Source: Streptomyces fumanus | Lineage (GTDB): Bacteria > Actinomycetota > Actinomycetes > Streptomycetales > Streptomycetaceae | NCBI RefSeq assembly: GCF_014655295.1 | Contig: NZ_BNBI01000006.1 | Coordinates: 186,001 to 250,000 of the forward strand | Direction: 5' to 3' | Length of the DNA: 64,000 nt | Part shown: positions 9,126-17,842 of the stretch, in pieces | Position numbering within the stretch: the stretch's first letter is position 1 | How the letters are laid out: each line of letters starts with the position of its first letter | Position numbers and translations under genes: made by a program | The notes under the pieces: model-generated | Database searches by the model: none | The model's input: only the letters and a program-made list of their open reading frames with translations | Told to the model about the DNA's origin: nothing

Positions 9126-10265
9126 ATGCCCCTCGCCCTCGACCCCGAAGAACACCAAACCCTCCGCGACGCCGTCGCCGCCCTAGGCACCCGCCACGGC
9201 CGCCACCCCGACACCACCGCCCTGTGGTCCGAGGCCGGCAAACTCGGCTACCTCGGCGTCAACCTCCCCGAAGCCTACGGAGGAGGCGGCGGCGGCATCA
9301 CCGAACTCTCCATCGTCCTCGAAGAGCTGGGCGCGGCCGGCTGCCCCCTGCTGATGCTCATCGTCTCCCCGGCGATCTGCGGCACGGTGATCGCCCGCTT
9401 CGGCACCGACGCCCAGAAGCAGCGCTGGCTCCCCGGCCTCGCCGACGGCACCCGGCTGATGGCGTTCGGGATCACCGAGCCCGACGCCGGTTCCAACAGC
9501 CACCGCATCACCACCACCGCCCGCCGCGACCCGGACACCGGCGGCTGGATCCTCACCGGCCGCAAGGTGTTCATCAGCGGCGTCGACCTGGCCGACGCCA
9601 CCCTGATCGTCGGCCGCACCGAGGACGCCCGCACCGGCCGGCTCAAGCCCTGCCTGTTCATCGTCCCCCGGGACACCCCCGGCTTCCAGCGCCGCCGCAT
9701 CGACATGGAACTGCGGGCCGCGGAGAAGCAGTTCGAGCTGACCCTGGACGACGTCCGGCTCCCGGCCGACGCGCTGGTGGGTGACGAGGACGCGGGTCTG
9801 CTCCAGCTCTTCGCCGGCCTCAACCCCGAGCGGATCATGACCGCCGCCTTCGCGATCGGCATGGGCCGCTACGCCCTGGCCAGGGCGGTCGGCTACGCCC
9901 GTGAACGCACCGTGTGGCAGACGCCCATCGGCGCCCACCAGGCCATCGCCCACCCGCTCGCCCAGGCGCACATCGACCTGGAACTGGCCCGCCTGATGAT
10001 GCGCAAGGCGGCCCACCTGTACGACGCGGGGGACGACGCGGGCGCGGGGGAGGCCGCCAACATGGCCAAGTACGCGGCCGGGGAGGCGTGTGTGAAGGCC
10101 GTCGACCAGGCCGTGCACACCCTCGGCGGCAACGGCCTGACCCGCGAGTTCGGGCTGGCCTCGCTGATCACCGCCGCGCGGGTGTCCCGGATCGCCCCGG
10201 TGAGCCGGGAGATGATCCTCAACTACGTCTCCCACCAGACCCTGGGCCTGCCCAAGTCGTACTAG
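9126..10265 (+). CDS. Acyl-CoA dehydrogenase
   Basis: A 379-residue flavoprotein of the acyl-CoA dehydrogenase family, which oxidises acyl-CoA to 2-enoyl-CoA with FAD. FGITEPDAGSN-type substrate/FAD loop, the middle beta domain (GRKVFISG) and the C-terminal helical domain (VDQAVHTLGGNGLTREFG) are visible. The usual YEGT region near the C-terminus reads RIAPVSREMI, so the catalytic glutamate is not at the most common place; this is seen in some subgroups. ATG start with AAGGAG nine bases upstream. The intergenic repeat separates it from the carboxylase genes, but the strand and spacing suggest one operon. Confidence 0.9.
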   Translation: MPLALDPEEHQTLRDAVAALGTRHGRHPDTTALWSEAGKLGYLGVNLPEAYGGGGGGITELSIVLEELGAAGCPLLMLIVSPAICGTVIARFGTDAQKQRWLPGLADGTRLMAFGITEPDAGSNSHRITTTARRDPDTGGWILTGRKVFISGVDLADATLIVGRTEDARTGRLKPCLFIVPRDTPGFQRRRIDMELRAAEKQFELTLDDVRLPADALVGDEDAGLLQLFAGLNPERIMTAAFAIGMGRYALARAVGYARERTVWQTPIGAHQAIAHPLAQAHIDLELARLMMRKAAHLYDAGDDAGAGEAANMAKYAAGEACVKAVDQAVHTLGGNGLTREFGLASLITAARVSRIAPVSREMILNYVSHQTLGLPKSY

Positions 10266-10304
10266 CCCGGCCGCCCTTCCTGCCGCGGCCGTACCGGAGG
10301 AACC

Positions 10305-11873
10305 ATGTTCCACAGCGAGTACGCGGACGTCCCACCCGTCGACCTCCCCATCCACGAGGCCGTCCTCGGCCGCGCCGCCGAGTTCGGGGACGCGCCCGCG
10401 CTGATCGACGGCACCGACGGCACCACCCTCACGTACGAGCAGGTGGACCGGTTCCACCGGCGCGTCGCCGCCGCCCTCGCGGCGGCCGGGGTGCGCAAGG
10501 GCGATGTCCTCGCCCTGCACAGCCCCAACACGGTCGCCTTCCCGCTGGCCTTCTACGCCGCCACCCGCGCGGGCGCCTCGGTGACCACGGCGCATCCGGC
10601 GGCCACGGCACAGGAGTTGGCGGGGCAGCTCGCGGACTCGGCGGCCCGCTGGATCGTGACCGTGTCGCCGCTGCTGGAGACCGCGCGGCGGGCCGCCGAC
10701 CGCGCGGGCGGCGTACGGGAGATCTTCGTCTGCGACAGCGCGCCCGGCCACCGCTCCCTGATCGACATGCTGGCCTCCACCGCGCCCGAGCCGTCCGTCG
10801 CCATCGACCCCGCCACGGACGTGGCCGCCCTGCCGTACTCCTCCGGGACCACCGGGACGCCCAAGGGCGTGATGCTCACCCACCGGCAGATCGCCACCAA
10901 CCTGGCCCAGCTCCACCCGGCCATGCCGGCCCACCCCGGTGACCGAGTCCTGGCGGTTTTACCGTTTTTCCACATCTATGGGCTCACCGCGCTCATGAAC
11001 GCCCCGCTGCGGCAGGGCGCCACCGTGGTGGTGCTGCCCCGGTTCGACCTGGAGCGGTTCCTCGCCGCGATCCAGCGGCACCGCATCACCGACCTGTACG
11101 TCGCCCCGCCGATCGTCCTCGCCCTGGCCAAGCACCCGCTGGTCGCCGAGTACGACCTGTCCTCGGTGCGGCGGATCGTCAGCGCCGCCGCGCCGCTGGA
11201 CGCGCGGCTCGCCGCCGCCTGCTCCCGGAAGCTGGGGCTGCCGCCGGTCGGCCAGGCGTACGGCATGACCGAACTCTCGCCGGGCACCCACGTCGTCCCC
11301 CGGGACGCGATGGCCACCGCGCCGCCCGGTACCGTCGGCAAGCTGATCGCCGGCACCGAGATGCGGATCGTCGCCCTGGACGACCCCGGCCGGGACCTGG
11401 GCACCGGCGAGTCCGGCGAGATCCTGATCCGGGGCCCGCAGGTGATGAAGGGCTATCTGAACCGCCCCGACGCCACCGCCGCGATGATCGACGCCGACGG
11501 CTGGCTGCACACCGGGGACGTCGGCCATGTCGACGCGGACGGCTGGCTGTTCATCGTCGACCGGGTGAAGGAACTCATCAAGTACAAGGGCTTCCAGGTG
11601 GCCCCCGCCGAACTGGAGGCCCTGCTGCTCACCCACCCCGGCATCGCCGACGCCGCCGTGATCGGCGTCTACGACGAGGACGGCACCGAGGTCCCCAAGG
11701 CGTACGTCGTCCGCCGGCCCACCGCCCCGGACCTCTCCGAGGGCGAGGTCATGATGTACGTCGCCGAGCGCGTCGCCCCGTACAAACGCGTCCGGCGGGT
11801 GGCGTTCGTCGGCGAGGTGCCCAGGGCCGCGTCCGGCAAGATCCTGCGCCGCCGGCTCCGGGAGGGCGCGTGA
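10305..11873 (+). CDS. 4-Coumarate/cinnamate:CoA ligase-like acyl-CoA synthetase
   Basis: A 522-residue ANL-family adenylating enzyme. Motifs: P-loop SSGTTGTPKG (179-188), YGMTELSPG, GWLHTGDVGHVDADG, the hinge VDRVKELIKYKGFQV, and the C-terminal catalytic lysine near K512 (RAASGKILRR). It forms acyl-AMP, then acyl-CoA. Length and motifs agree with the S. coelicolor cinnamate:CoA ligase ScCCL, which as I recall lies at the same chromosomal place, so a phenylpropanoid acid is a possible substrate. The operon context (carboxylase, dehydrogenase, hydratase) also allows a branched fatty acid. ATG follows a CGGAGG site; the stop overlaps the next start. Confidence 0.91.
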   Translation: MFHSEYADVPPVDLPIHEAVLGRAAEFGDAPALIDGTDGTTLTYEQVDRFHRRVAAALAAAGVRKGDVLALHSPNTVAFPLAFYAATRAGASVTTAHPAATAQELAGQLADSAARWIVTVSPLLETARRAADRAGGVREIFVCDSAPGHRSLIDMLASTAPEPSVAIDPATDVAALPYSSGTTGTPKGVMLTHRQIATNLAQLHPAMPAHPGDRVLAVLPFFHIYGLTALMNAPLRQGATVVVLPRFDLERFLAAIQRHRITDLYVAPPIVLALAKHPLVAEYDLSSVRRIVSAAAPLDARLAAACSRKLGLPPVGQAYGMTELSPGTHVVPRDAMATAPPGTVGKLIAGTEMRIVALDDPGRDLGTGESGEILIRGPQVMKGYLNRPDATAAMIDADGWLHTGDVGHVDADGWLFIVDRVKELIKYKGFQVAPAELEALLLTHPGIADAAVIGVYDEDGTEVPKAYVVRRPTAPDLSEGEVMMYVAERVAPYKRVRRVAFVGEVPRAASGKILRRRLREGA

Positions 11874-12607
11874 GCCCGCTCGTCGCCCGCACGCGCGCGC
11901 GTGCCGTCGCCACCCTCACCCTGGACTCCCCGGGCAACCGCAACGCCCTCTCCGCCGCCCTGGTGGCCGAACTGGCCGGTGCCCTCGCGGCAGCCGGGGC
12001 GGACGACGGCGTCCGCGCGGTCGTCCTCACCCACACCGGCACCGTCTTCAGTGCCGGCGCCGACCTGCGCGACCCGCCGGACCCGGACGCGCTGGTCGCC
12101 CTGCTGCGGCAGCTCGTCGCCCTGCCCAAACCGGTCGTCGCCCGGGTCACCGGCCATGTCCGCGCGGGCGGCCTCGGCCTCCTCGCCGCCTGCGACATCG
12201 CCGCCGGGGCCACCACCTCCAGCTACGCCTTCACCGAGGTCCGCATCGGCGTGGCCCCCGCCGTGATCTCCCTGCCGCTGCTGCCCCGCGCCGACCCGCG
12301 CGCCCTGGCCCGGTACTGCCTCACCGGGGAGCGCTTCGACGCCGCCGAGGCCGCCCGTATCGGGCTGCTCACCGCGGCGGGCGAGGACGTGGACGCCGTC
12401 CTCGCGCCCGTCCTGGCGGGGCTGCGCCGGGCCGCGCCCCGGGCCCTGGCGGAGACCAAGCGGCTGCTCACGGCTAAGGTGCTGTCGGCCTTCGACCGGG
12501 ACGCGGCCGCCCTGACCGCGCTCACGGCCGAGCTGTTCGCCTCCCCGCAGGCCCGCGAGGGGATGACGGCCTTCCTCGAACGACGGGACCCGGAATGGGC
12601 GGTGTGA
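11870..12607 (+). CDS. Enoyl-CoA hydratase/isomerase family protein
   Basis: A 245-residue crotonase-fold protein. The oxyanion-hole segments are FSAGADLRD and GHVRAGGLGLLAACDIA, and the C-terminal helices are of hydratase type. The usual second acidic residue near EVRIGVAPAVISLPLL is not obvious, so hydration, isomerisation or another crotonase reaction is possible. GTG start overlaps the ligase stop (GTGA), indicating translational coupling. It supplies the expected step after acyl-CoA dehydrogenation in this operon. Confidence 0.88.
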   Translation: MSPLVARTRARAVATLTLDSPGNRNALSAALVAELAGALAAAGADDGVRAVVLTHTGTVFSAGADLRDPPDPDALVALLRQLVALPKPVVARVTGHVRAGGLGLLAACDIAAGATTSSYAFTEVRIGVAPAVISLPLLPRADPRALARYCLTGERFDAAEAARIGLLTAAGEDVDAVLAPVLAGLRRAAPRALAETKRLLTAKVLSAFDRDAAALTALTAELFASPQAREGMTAFLERRDPEWAV

Positions 12608-13254
12608 GCACGACCGACCGCGCCGAACACGAGCGCGCCGAACCCGAGCGCGCCGAGCGCGTCCCCAAGCAGGACCGCAGCCGCGCCACCCGGCAGAAGC
12701 TGCTGGCCGCCGCCGTGGCCTGCCTGGCCGAGCACGGCTGGGCGGGCTCCACGGTCGCCGTCGTCGCGATGCGCGCCGGGGTCTCCCGGGGCGCCGCCCA
12801 GCACCACTTCCCGACCCGCGAGGACCTGTTCACCGCCGCCGTCGAGTACGTCGCCGAGGAGCGCTCCCGCGCCCTGCGCGCCCTCTTCCCCGAGGGCGCC
12901 GCCGACCGCCGCGCGGTGGTCGCCGCCCTCGTCGACCTCTACACCGGGCCCCTCTTCCGCGCCGCCCTGCACCTGTGGGTGGCCGCCTCCAACGAGGAGC
13001 AGCTCCGCGGCCGGGTCACCGAGCTGGAGGCCCGCGTCGGCCGGGAGACCCACCGCATCGCCGTGGAGCTGCTCGGCGCCGACGAGTCCCGGCCCGGCGT
13101 CCGCGAGAGCGTGCAGGGCCTGCTCGACATGGCCCGCGGCCTGGGCCTGGCCAACCTCCTCACCGACGACGCCCCGCGCCGCGAGCGGGTGGTCGCCCAG
13201 TGGGCGGAGCTGCTGGCCGCGGTCCTGGACGCCGGACCGGGGGACAGGGACTGA
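12604..13254 (+). CDS. TetR/AcrR-family regulator
   Basis: About 216 residues with an N-terminal helix-turn-helix (RQKLLAAAVACLAEHGW, MRAGVSRGAAQHHFPTREDL) and a variable ligand-binding domain. The N-terminus has a short Arg/Glu repeat (RAEHERAEPERAER). As the last gene of the acyl-CoA operon it probably represses it in response to an acyl-CoA or free acid. Start: the GTG overlapping the preceding stop matches the coupling used throughout the operon; an ATG nine bases earlier is the alternative. Confidence 0.87.
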   Translation: MSTTDRAEHERAEPERAERVPKQDRSRATRQKLLAAAVACLAEHGWAGSTVAVVAMRAGVSRGAAQHHFPTREDLFTAAVEYVAEERSRALRALFPEGAADRRAVVAALVDLYTGPLFRAALHLWVAASNEEQLRGRVTELEARVGRETHRIAVELLGADESRPGVRESVQGLLDMARGLGLANLLTDDAPRRERVVAQWAELLAAVLDAGPGDRD

Positions 13255-13293
13255 GCCGGTCAGGGACCGAGCCGGTCAGGGGCTGAGCCGCTC
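13246..13293. repeat. 16-bp tandem repeat, 3 copies, across two convergent stop codons
   Basis: Three direct copies of AGGGACTGAGCCGGTC (one or two changes in copies two and three). The first copy holds the TGA stop of the TetR gene and the second/third junction holds the stop of pdxH on the other strand. No stable hairpin is evident, so it is not a classical terminator. Confidence 0.85.
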
Positions 13294-13944
13294 CACCCGC
13301 CAGGCGCCGTCGGCCTCGGCGACGTACCGCAGCCGGTCGTGCAGCCGGTTCTCCCGGCCCTGCCAGAACTCCACCGTGCGCGGGGTCACCCGGAACCCGC
13401 CCCAGTGCGGCGGCACCGGCACCTGCTCGCCCTCCGGATAGCGGGCCGCCAGCCCGGCGTAGGCGGCGTCGAGGTCGGCGCGGGAGCCCACCACCGACGA
13501 CTGGGTGCTGGCCCACGCCCCGAGCTGCGAGCCGTGCGGCCGGGTACGGAAGTACGCCGCCGTCTCGTCCCGCCCGGTGCGGGCCGCCGTGCCCGTGACG
13601 ATCACCTGGCGGGCCATCGGGTGCCAGGGGAACAGCAGCGACACGTGCGCGTTGGCGGCGAGGTCGCGGGCCTTGCGGGAGCCGTAGTTGGTGTAGAAGA
13701 CGAAGCCCCGCTCGTCGAAGTGCTTCAGCAGCACCGTACGGGAGCTGGGCCGGCCCTCGGCGTCGGCGGTCGAGACGACCATGGCGTTCGGCTCGAAGAG
13801 GCCGCCGTCCGTCGCCGCCTGCTTGAACCAGCGGGCGAACTGCTCCACGGGGGTGGCGGCCAGGTCGGACTCGGAAAGCCCCTCCGCCCGGTACTGCTTG
13901 CGCATCGAGGCGAGATCGAAGGGGACGGCGTCTGCGTCGGTCAC
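13276..13944 (-). CDS. pdxH: Pyridoxamine 5'-phosphate oxidase
   Basis: A 222-residue FMN enzyme that oxidises pyridoxamine/pyridoxine phosphate to pyridoxal phosphate. Family features: N-terminal [21 protein letters not shown]-binding [38 protein letters not shown], and the C-terminal signature ending in [19 protein letters not shown]. The GTG start is taken at the first codon of the conserved N-terminus (TDADAVPFD). It is convergent with the TetR gene and divergent from citrate synthase. A second, shorter homologue is at 35959. Confidence 0.93.
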   Translation of the reverse strand: MTDADAVPFDLASMRKQYRAEGLSESDLAATPVEQFARWFKQAATDGGLFEPNAMVVSTADAEGRPSSRTVLLKHFDERGFVFYTNYGSRKARDLAANAHVSLLFPWHPMARQVIVTGTAARTGRDETAAYFRTRPHGSQLGAWASTQSSVVGSRADLDAAYAGLAARYPEGEQVPVPPHWGGFRVTPRTVEFWQGRENRLHDRLRYVAEADGAWRVERLSP

Positions 13945-14118
13945 GCGGTCATCTTGCCGTATCGGGCACGCGCGTACGGTGTCCCGCGTCACGTGATGGC
14001 ACCCAGTGCCGCGACCCCTCCCCGGCGGTGGCACTCGGGGATATCGTGCCGCCTACGGGGCAGCCCCGAAGGGCCGCGAGGGGCGACGCCCATGACCACG
14101 ACCACGAGGAGCCGCCTG

Positions 14119-15219
14119 ATGTCCGACTTCGTACCCGGGCTCGAAGGAGTCGTCGCGTTCGAGACGGAGATCGCCGAACCCGACAAGGAGGGCGGCGCGC
14201 TGCGCTACCGCGGCGTCGACATCGAGGACCTGGTCGGGCACGTCTCCTTCGGCAACGTCTGGGGGCTGCTGGTCGACGGCGCCTTCAACCCGGGCCTGCC
14301 GCCCGCCGAGCCGTTCCCGATCCCGGTGCACTCCGGGGACATCCGGGTCGATGTGCAGTCCGCGCTCGCCATGCTGGCGCCGGTCTGGGGCCTCAAGCCG
14401 CTGCTGGACATCGACGCCGAGCAGGCCCGCGACGACCTCGCCCGCGCCGCCGTGATGGCCCTGTCCTACGTCGCCCAGTCCGCCCGCGGCCAGGGACTGC
14501 CCATGGTCCCGCAGCGCGAGATCGACAAGGCCGGGTCGGTCGTCGAACGCTTCATGATCCGCTGGCGCGGTGAGCCCGACCCCAAGCACGTCAAGGCCGT
14601 CGACGCCTACTGGACCTCCGCCGCCGAGCACGGCATGAACGCCTCCACGTTCACCGCCCGGGTCATCGCCTCCACCGGCGCCGACGTGGCCGCCGCGCTC
14701 TCCGGGGCGGTCGGCGCCATGTCCGGCCCGCTGCACGGCGGCGCCCCCTCCCGCGTCCTCGGCATGATCGAGGAGATCGAGCGCACCGGCGACGCCGAGG
14801 CGTACGTCAAGAAGGCCCTGGACCGGGGCGAGCGGCTGATGGGCTTCGGGCACCGCGTCTACCGCGCGGAGGACCCCCGCGCCCGCGTGCTGCGCCGCAC
14901 CGCCCGCGAACTGGGCGCCCCCCGCTTCGAGATCGCCGAGGCCCTGGAGAAGGCGGCCCTGGCGGAGCTGCACGCCCGCCGGCCCGACCGGGTGCTGGCC
15001 ACCAACGTGGAGTTCTGGGCGGCCATCGTCCTGGACTTCGCCGAGGTCCCGGCCCACATGTTCACGTCCATGTTCACCTGCGCCCGTACCGCGGGCTGGT
15101 CCGCGCACATCCTGGAGCAGAAGCGCACCGGCCGCCTGGTGCGGCCCTCGGCCCGCTACACCGGCCCGTCCGCCCGCGACCCGCGCGAGATCCCCGGCTA
15201 CGGCTCCATCGGCGGCTGA
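14119..15219 (+). CDS. citA: Citrate synthase (type 2, citA-like)
   Basis: A 366-residue citrate synthase joining oxaloacetate and acetyl-CoA at the entry to the TCA cycle. Catalytic regions are visible as GPLHGGAPSRV, MGFGHRVYRAEDPRA and NVEFWAAIVLDF. The ATG before SDFVPGLEG has GAGGAG at a good distance; an in-frame ATG at 14092 would add nine residues and also has a purine-rich site. The length fits the small homodimeric family rather than the ~430-residue form. The hairpin end of the minus-strand candidate RNA lies just beyond its stop and may also end citA transcription. Confidence 0.92.
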   Translation: MSDFVPGLEGVVAFETEIAEPDKEGGALRYRGVDIEDLVGHVSFGNVWGLLVDGAFNPGLPPAEPFPIPVHSGDIRVDVQSALAMLAPVWGLKPLLDIDAEQARDDLARAAVMALSYVAQSARGQGLPMVPQREIDKAGSVVERFMIRWRGEPDPKHVKAVDAYWTSAAEHGMNASTFTARVIASTGADVAAALSGAVGAMSGPLHGGAPSRVLGMIEEIERTGDAEAYVKKALDRGERLMGFGHRVYRAEDPRARVLRRTARELGAPRFEIAEALEKAALAELHARRPDRVLATNVEFWAAIVLDFAEVPAHMFTSMFTCARTAGWSAHILEQKRTGRLVRPSARYTGPSARDPREIPGYGSIGG

Positions 15220-15231
15220 CCGGTCCCGTAC

Positions 15232-15452
15232 ACGCAGACGACCCGCGAGTCAGGTCCCTCCCCCGGAGGGGAGAAGCCGGCCGGACGTACCGGCGACTCG
15301 CGGGTCGGGTGACTGCGTGGGATTGGCCGGCTGCGTGCATCGCGCACACGCTGGTCCGGCACCGCACTCGATGTGGTGACGGGCCGCTAGCCCGCAGCCA
15401 CCTCTTCCGTCCGGTATCCATACATCTGCCGAACCACCTCCTTCCCGAAGTA
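15232..15452 (-). ncRNA. Candidate small RNA / short mRNA with branched 3' hairpin
   Basis: A minus-strand transcript is predicted from the promoter just upstream to a strong structured end. The end comprises an outer stem (ACGCAG pairing with CTGCGT), a 12-bp perfect stem GACCCGCGAGTC/GACTCGCGGGTC, and two enclosed hairpins, CCCTCC/GGAGGG and GCCGG/CCGGC, giving a three-way-junction shape. The 5' part has a perfect Shine-Dalgarno and a 12-codon ORF. No gene follows on this strand; citA ends convergently right after. Hence this is an independent short RNA or a coding leader with its own terminator. The boundaries are inferred. Confidence 0.5.
15387..15425 (-). CDS. Possible 12-residue peptide in the citA-adjacent small transcript
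   Basis: The ORF reads MYGYRTEEVAAG and is preceded by AAGGAGGTGG, a full match to the anti-Shine-Dalgarno sequence, with 11 bases to the ATG (slightly long). It sits 27 bases after the predicted transcription start. No known leader-peptide signature (run of one amino acid) is seen. It may be a regulatory mini-ORF or a chance ORF within an RNA. Confidence 0.35.
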   Translation of the reverse strand: MYGYRTEEVAAG

Positions 15453-15458
15453 CCCGCA

Positions 15459-15487
15459 ACCTTAGGAAGCTCCGCGCGCCCGATCAA
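15459..15487 (-). promoter_or_regulatory. Housekeeping-type promoter of the small transcript
   Basis: On the minus strand TTGATC (15487-15482) and TAAGGT (15464-15459) are separated by exactly 17 bases, a good vegetative-type sigma promoter for Streptomyces. The predicted start is near 15452, directly before the Shine-Dalgarno of the 12-codon ORF. Confidence 0.5.
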
Positions 15488-15623
15488 CCGGATTTCCGGC
15501 GTACAACGATTTCCGCGAACTTCCGGGAACCCCATGTGTGCTGGGTCACGTTCGAGTTGAATGAAGGCAGGTGTGGGAACGGACGTTGCCGTAACGGCGG
15601 ACGCGGTGTGCAGGGGGGTTCAG

Positions 15624-17039
15624 ATGAGTGCTTCCCGGCGTAGTGGGGCCACCGACGAACTGGGACCGGACGAGCCGGGCCACCCCGAGCGGGAGGACGC
15701 GGACCTGCTGGCCGCGCTGCTCGACGGGATGGACGCGGCGCTGTGCGCCTTCGACGCGGACGGCGTGGTCACGCACTGGAACCGCGAGGCGGAGCGCATC
15801 CTCGGCTGGACGGCGGCCGAGGCCGTGGGCCGGCAGGGCTTCGCCGGGTGGGCCGTGCGCGAGGCCGACGCCGAGGAGATCGAGGGCCGGCTGATGGCCG
15901 CGATGCGGGCGGCCGGCCGGCAGGTGCACGAGTTCGCGCTGCTGACCAAGGACGGCGGCCGGGTGCTGGTGCGCACCCAGTCCGCGGCCGTCCGCGGCCC
16001 CGACGGCGAACCGGCGGGCCTGTACTGCGCGTTCAGCGAGGTGCACGCGCAGATCGACCTGGAGCGGTCGATCGCGCTGAGCGAGGCCCTGTTCGAGGAC
16101 GCGGGCTGGGGCGTGGTCCTGGTCGACGCCGACCTGCGCCCGGCCGTCGTCAACACGCACGCCGCGCGGGCGCTGGGCACCGGCCGTACGTCCGTACTGG
16201 GCCGGCCGCTCGGGGAACTGCTCTCGCAGGGCGTGGAGGAGCTGGAGAGCGCCCTCACCCACGTCCTCGCGGAGGGCGCCCCGCCCGCGCCCGCCGAGAT
16301 CTGGGTGACCGTGCGCACCGAGGACGGCGAGCGGCGCCGCTGCTGGAGCAGCGGATTCCTGCGGCTGGCCTCCCCGCTGGCGGAGGAGCCGGTGCCGCTC
16401 GGTGTCGGCTGGCTGTTCCAGGACGTCACCGAGGCCAAGCAGACCGAGCAGGAGGCGTCGCTGCTGCGCTTCCGCAGCAACCAGTTGCACCGCGCGGCCC
16501 GGGCCGCCGCCGAGTGCGAGGACCCGGCGGAGGCGGCCACCGTCCACCTGGATTTCGCGCTGGCCGGGTTCGCCGACCACGCGCTGATCGACCGGGTGGC
16601 GGGCGGCCCGCTCGCCGACGGCGAGGGCACGGAGCCGGTCCGGCTGGTCCGGGTCGCGGCCACGCCGTCCGGGGCGCCGGGGCCCAGCCTGCCGCCGGGC
16701 ACGGCCGGGCTGCCGGTCCGGTACGGCGAGGGGCACCCCGCGGTGCAGTGCGCCGAGCGCGCCGGGTCGGTGCGGGCCAGCGCCGGGGCGATGGCGCCCG
16801 AGCGGGCCCGGGCCTGGGCGGCGGCGCGGCTGTGGCCCGAGGACACCGTGCACGCGCTGTGCGCGGTGCTGCGCAGCCGGGGCCGCACGCTCGGCGTCGT
16901 GACCTTCCTGCGCGGGTCCGGCCGCAGCTCCTTCGAACGGGCCGACGCGATGTACGCGGAGGACGTGGCGGTCCGGATCGCGACCGCCCTGGACCTGGCG
17001 GGGACGCTGGCGGCCGGGGCAGCGGCCGAGGGGTCCTAG
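15624..17039 (+). CDS. PAS-PAS sensory protein without an output domain
   Basis: About 471 residues. First PAS domain roughly 28-130 (DADGVVTHWNREAERILGWTAAEAVG), second about 150-270 (GWGVVLVDADLRPAVVNTHA, ending WLFQDVTEAKQ). A C-terminal region resembles the PAS-GAF stretch of SpoIIE-type phosphatases, but no phosphatase, kinase, HTH or GGDEF domain follows. It probably senses a ligand or redox change and acts through a partner. The ATG with GGGGGG a few bases upstream is preferred over an in-frame ATG at 15561. The roughly 400-nt region before it mostly belongs to the minus-strand candidate RNA. Confidence 0.8.
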   Translation: MSASRRSGATDELGPDEPGHPEREDADLLAALLDGMDAALCAFDADGVVTHWNREAERILGWTAAEAVGRQGFAGWAVREADAEEIEGRLMAAMRAAGRQVHEFALLTKDGGRVLVRTQSAAVRGPDGEPAGLYCAFSEVHAQIDLERSIALSEALFEDAGWGVVLVDADLRPAVVNTHAARALGTGRTSVLGRPLGELLSQGVEELESALTHVLAEGAPPAPAEIWVTVRTEDGERRRCWSSGFLRLASPLAEEPVPLGVGWLFQDVTEAKQTEQEASLLRFRSNQLHRAARAAAECEDPAEAATVHLDFALAGFADHALIDRVAGGPLADGEGTEPVRLVRVAATPSGAPGPSLPPGTAGLPVRYGEGHPAVQCAERAGSVRASAGAMAPERARAWAAARLWPEDTVHALCAVLRSRGRTLGVVTFLRGSGRSSFERADAMYAEDVAVRIATALDLAGTLAAGAAAEGS

Positions 17040-17086
17040 CCGTCGTCCGGATCATGCCGCGGACGCGGGGCCCGGCACGACAGGCC

Positions 17087-17842
17087 CTAGTGCCGGTAGA
17101 AGATCCGGTCCCGGTACCGCTCCAGGACCCGGCCGTTCCACTCGTGGCCGCCGTCCACGTTGCCGGAGCGCAGCAGCGGCGGCTCGATGCCGCGGTCGGC
17201 GAGGGCGGCGGCGGTGGTGGCCATCACCGCCTGGAGCAGGGCGGTGGTGACCACCGTGGACGCGGGGGCGAACGGCGCGGGCACGGTGTCCAGGGTGAGT
17301 TCCGCGTCCCCGACCGCGATCTTGGAGTCCAGGACGACATCGCAGTGGTCCTTCAGGAACGTCCCCGAGGTGTGCCGCGACCGGGTCTCCTCCGCGTACG
17401 CCACCGAGGTCACGCCGATGACCTTCACGCCGAGGGCGCGGGCGTTGAGCGCCATCTCCACCGGCAGCGCGTTGCGCCCGGACAGGGAGACGATCACCAG
17501 GGCGTCGCCCGCGCGCAGCGGTGAGGAGTCCAGCACGGCGCCCGCGAGCCCGTCGACCCGCTCCAGGGCCGAGCCCAGCGTGGCCGGCATGACGTCGACG
17601 CCGACCACACCGGGCACCACCAGCAGGTTCATCAGGGCCAGCCCGCCCGCCCGGTAGACCACGTCCTGGGCGGCCAGCGAGGAGTGACCGGCCCCGAAGG
17701 CGAACAGCCGGCCGCCCTCCTCCACGGTGTCGGCGAGCAGCGTCCCGGCCGCCTCGACACTGCCGGCCTCCTCCTCGCGGACCCGGTGCAGCAGGTCGAT
17801 CGCCGCGTCGAGGAACTGGCCGGCCGGCTTGCGGTCGCTCAT
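17087..17842 (-). CDS. SIS-domain sugar-phosphate-binding protein
   Basis: A 251-residue SIS-fold protein of the UPF0309 type. FAFGAGHSSLAAQDVVYRAGG and the second SIS motif ALVIVSLSGRNALPVEMALNARALGVKVIGVT form the phosphosugar-binding site. SIS proteins isomerise or sense phosphosugars such as N-acetylmuramate or N-acetylglucosamine phosphates. No HTH or CBS domain is attached, so an isomerase/etherase-like or sensor role remains open. The ATG is 23 codons upstream of the first conserved helix. It is divergent from the iron regulator gene. Confidence 0.85.
   Translation of the reverse strand: MSDRKPAGQFLDAAIDLLHRVREEEAGSVEAAGTLLADTVEEGGRLFAFGAGHSSLAAQDVVYRAGGLALMNLLVVPGVVGVDVMPATLGSALERVDGLAGAVLDSSPLRAGDALVIVSLSGRNALPVEMALNARALGVKVIGVTSVAYAEETRSRHTSGTFLKDHCDVVLDSKIAVGDAELTLDTVPAPFAPASTVVTTALLQAVMATTAAALADRGIEPPLLRSGNVDGGHEWNGRVLERYRDRIFYRH

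Noticed and set aside
15250..15459. A 69-codon minus-strand frame across the small RNA region
   Set aside because: Its GTG lies in the promoter -10 box and the sequence covers the structured hairpin, so it is not likely to be translated; the 12-codon ORF fits the ribosome site better.
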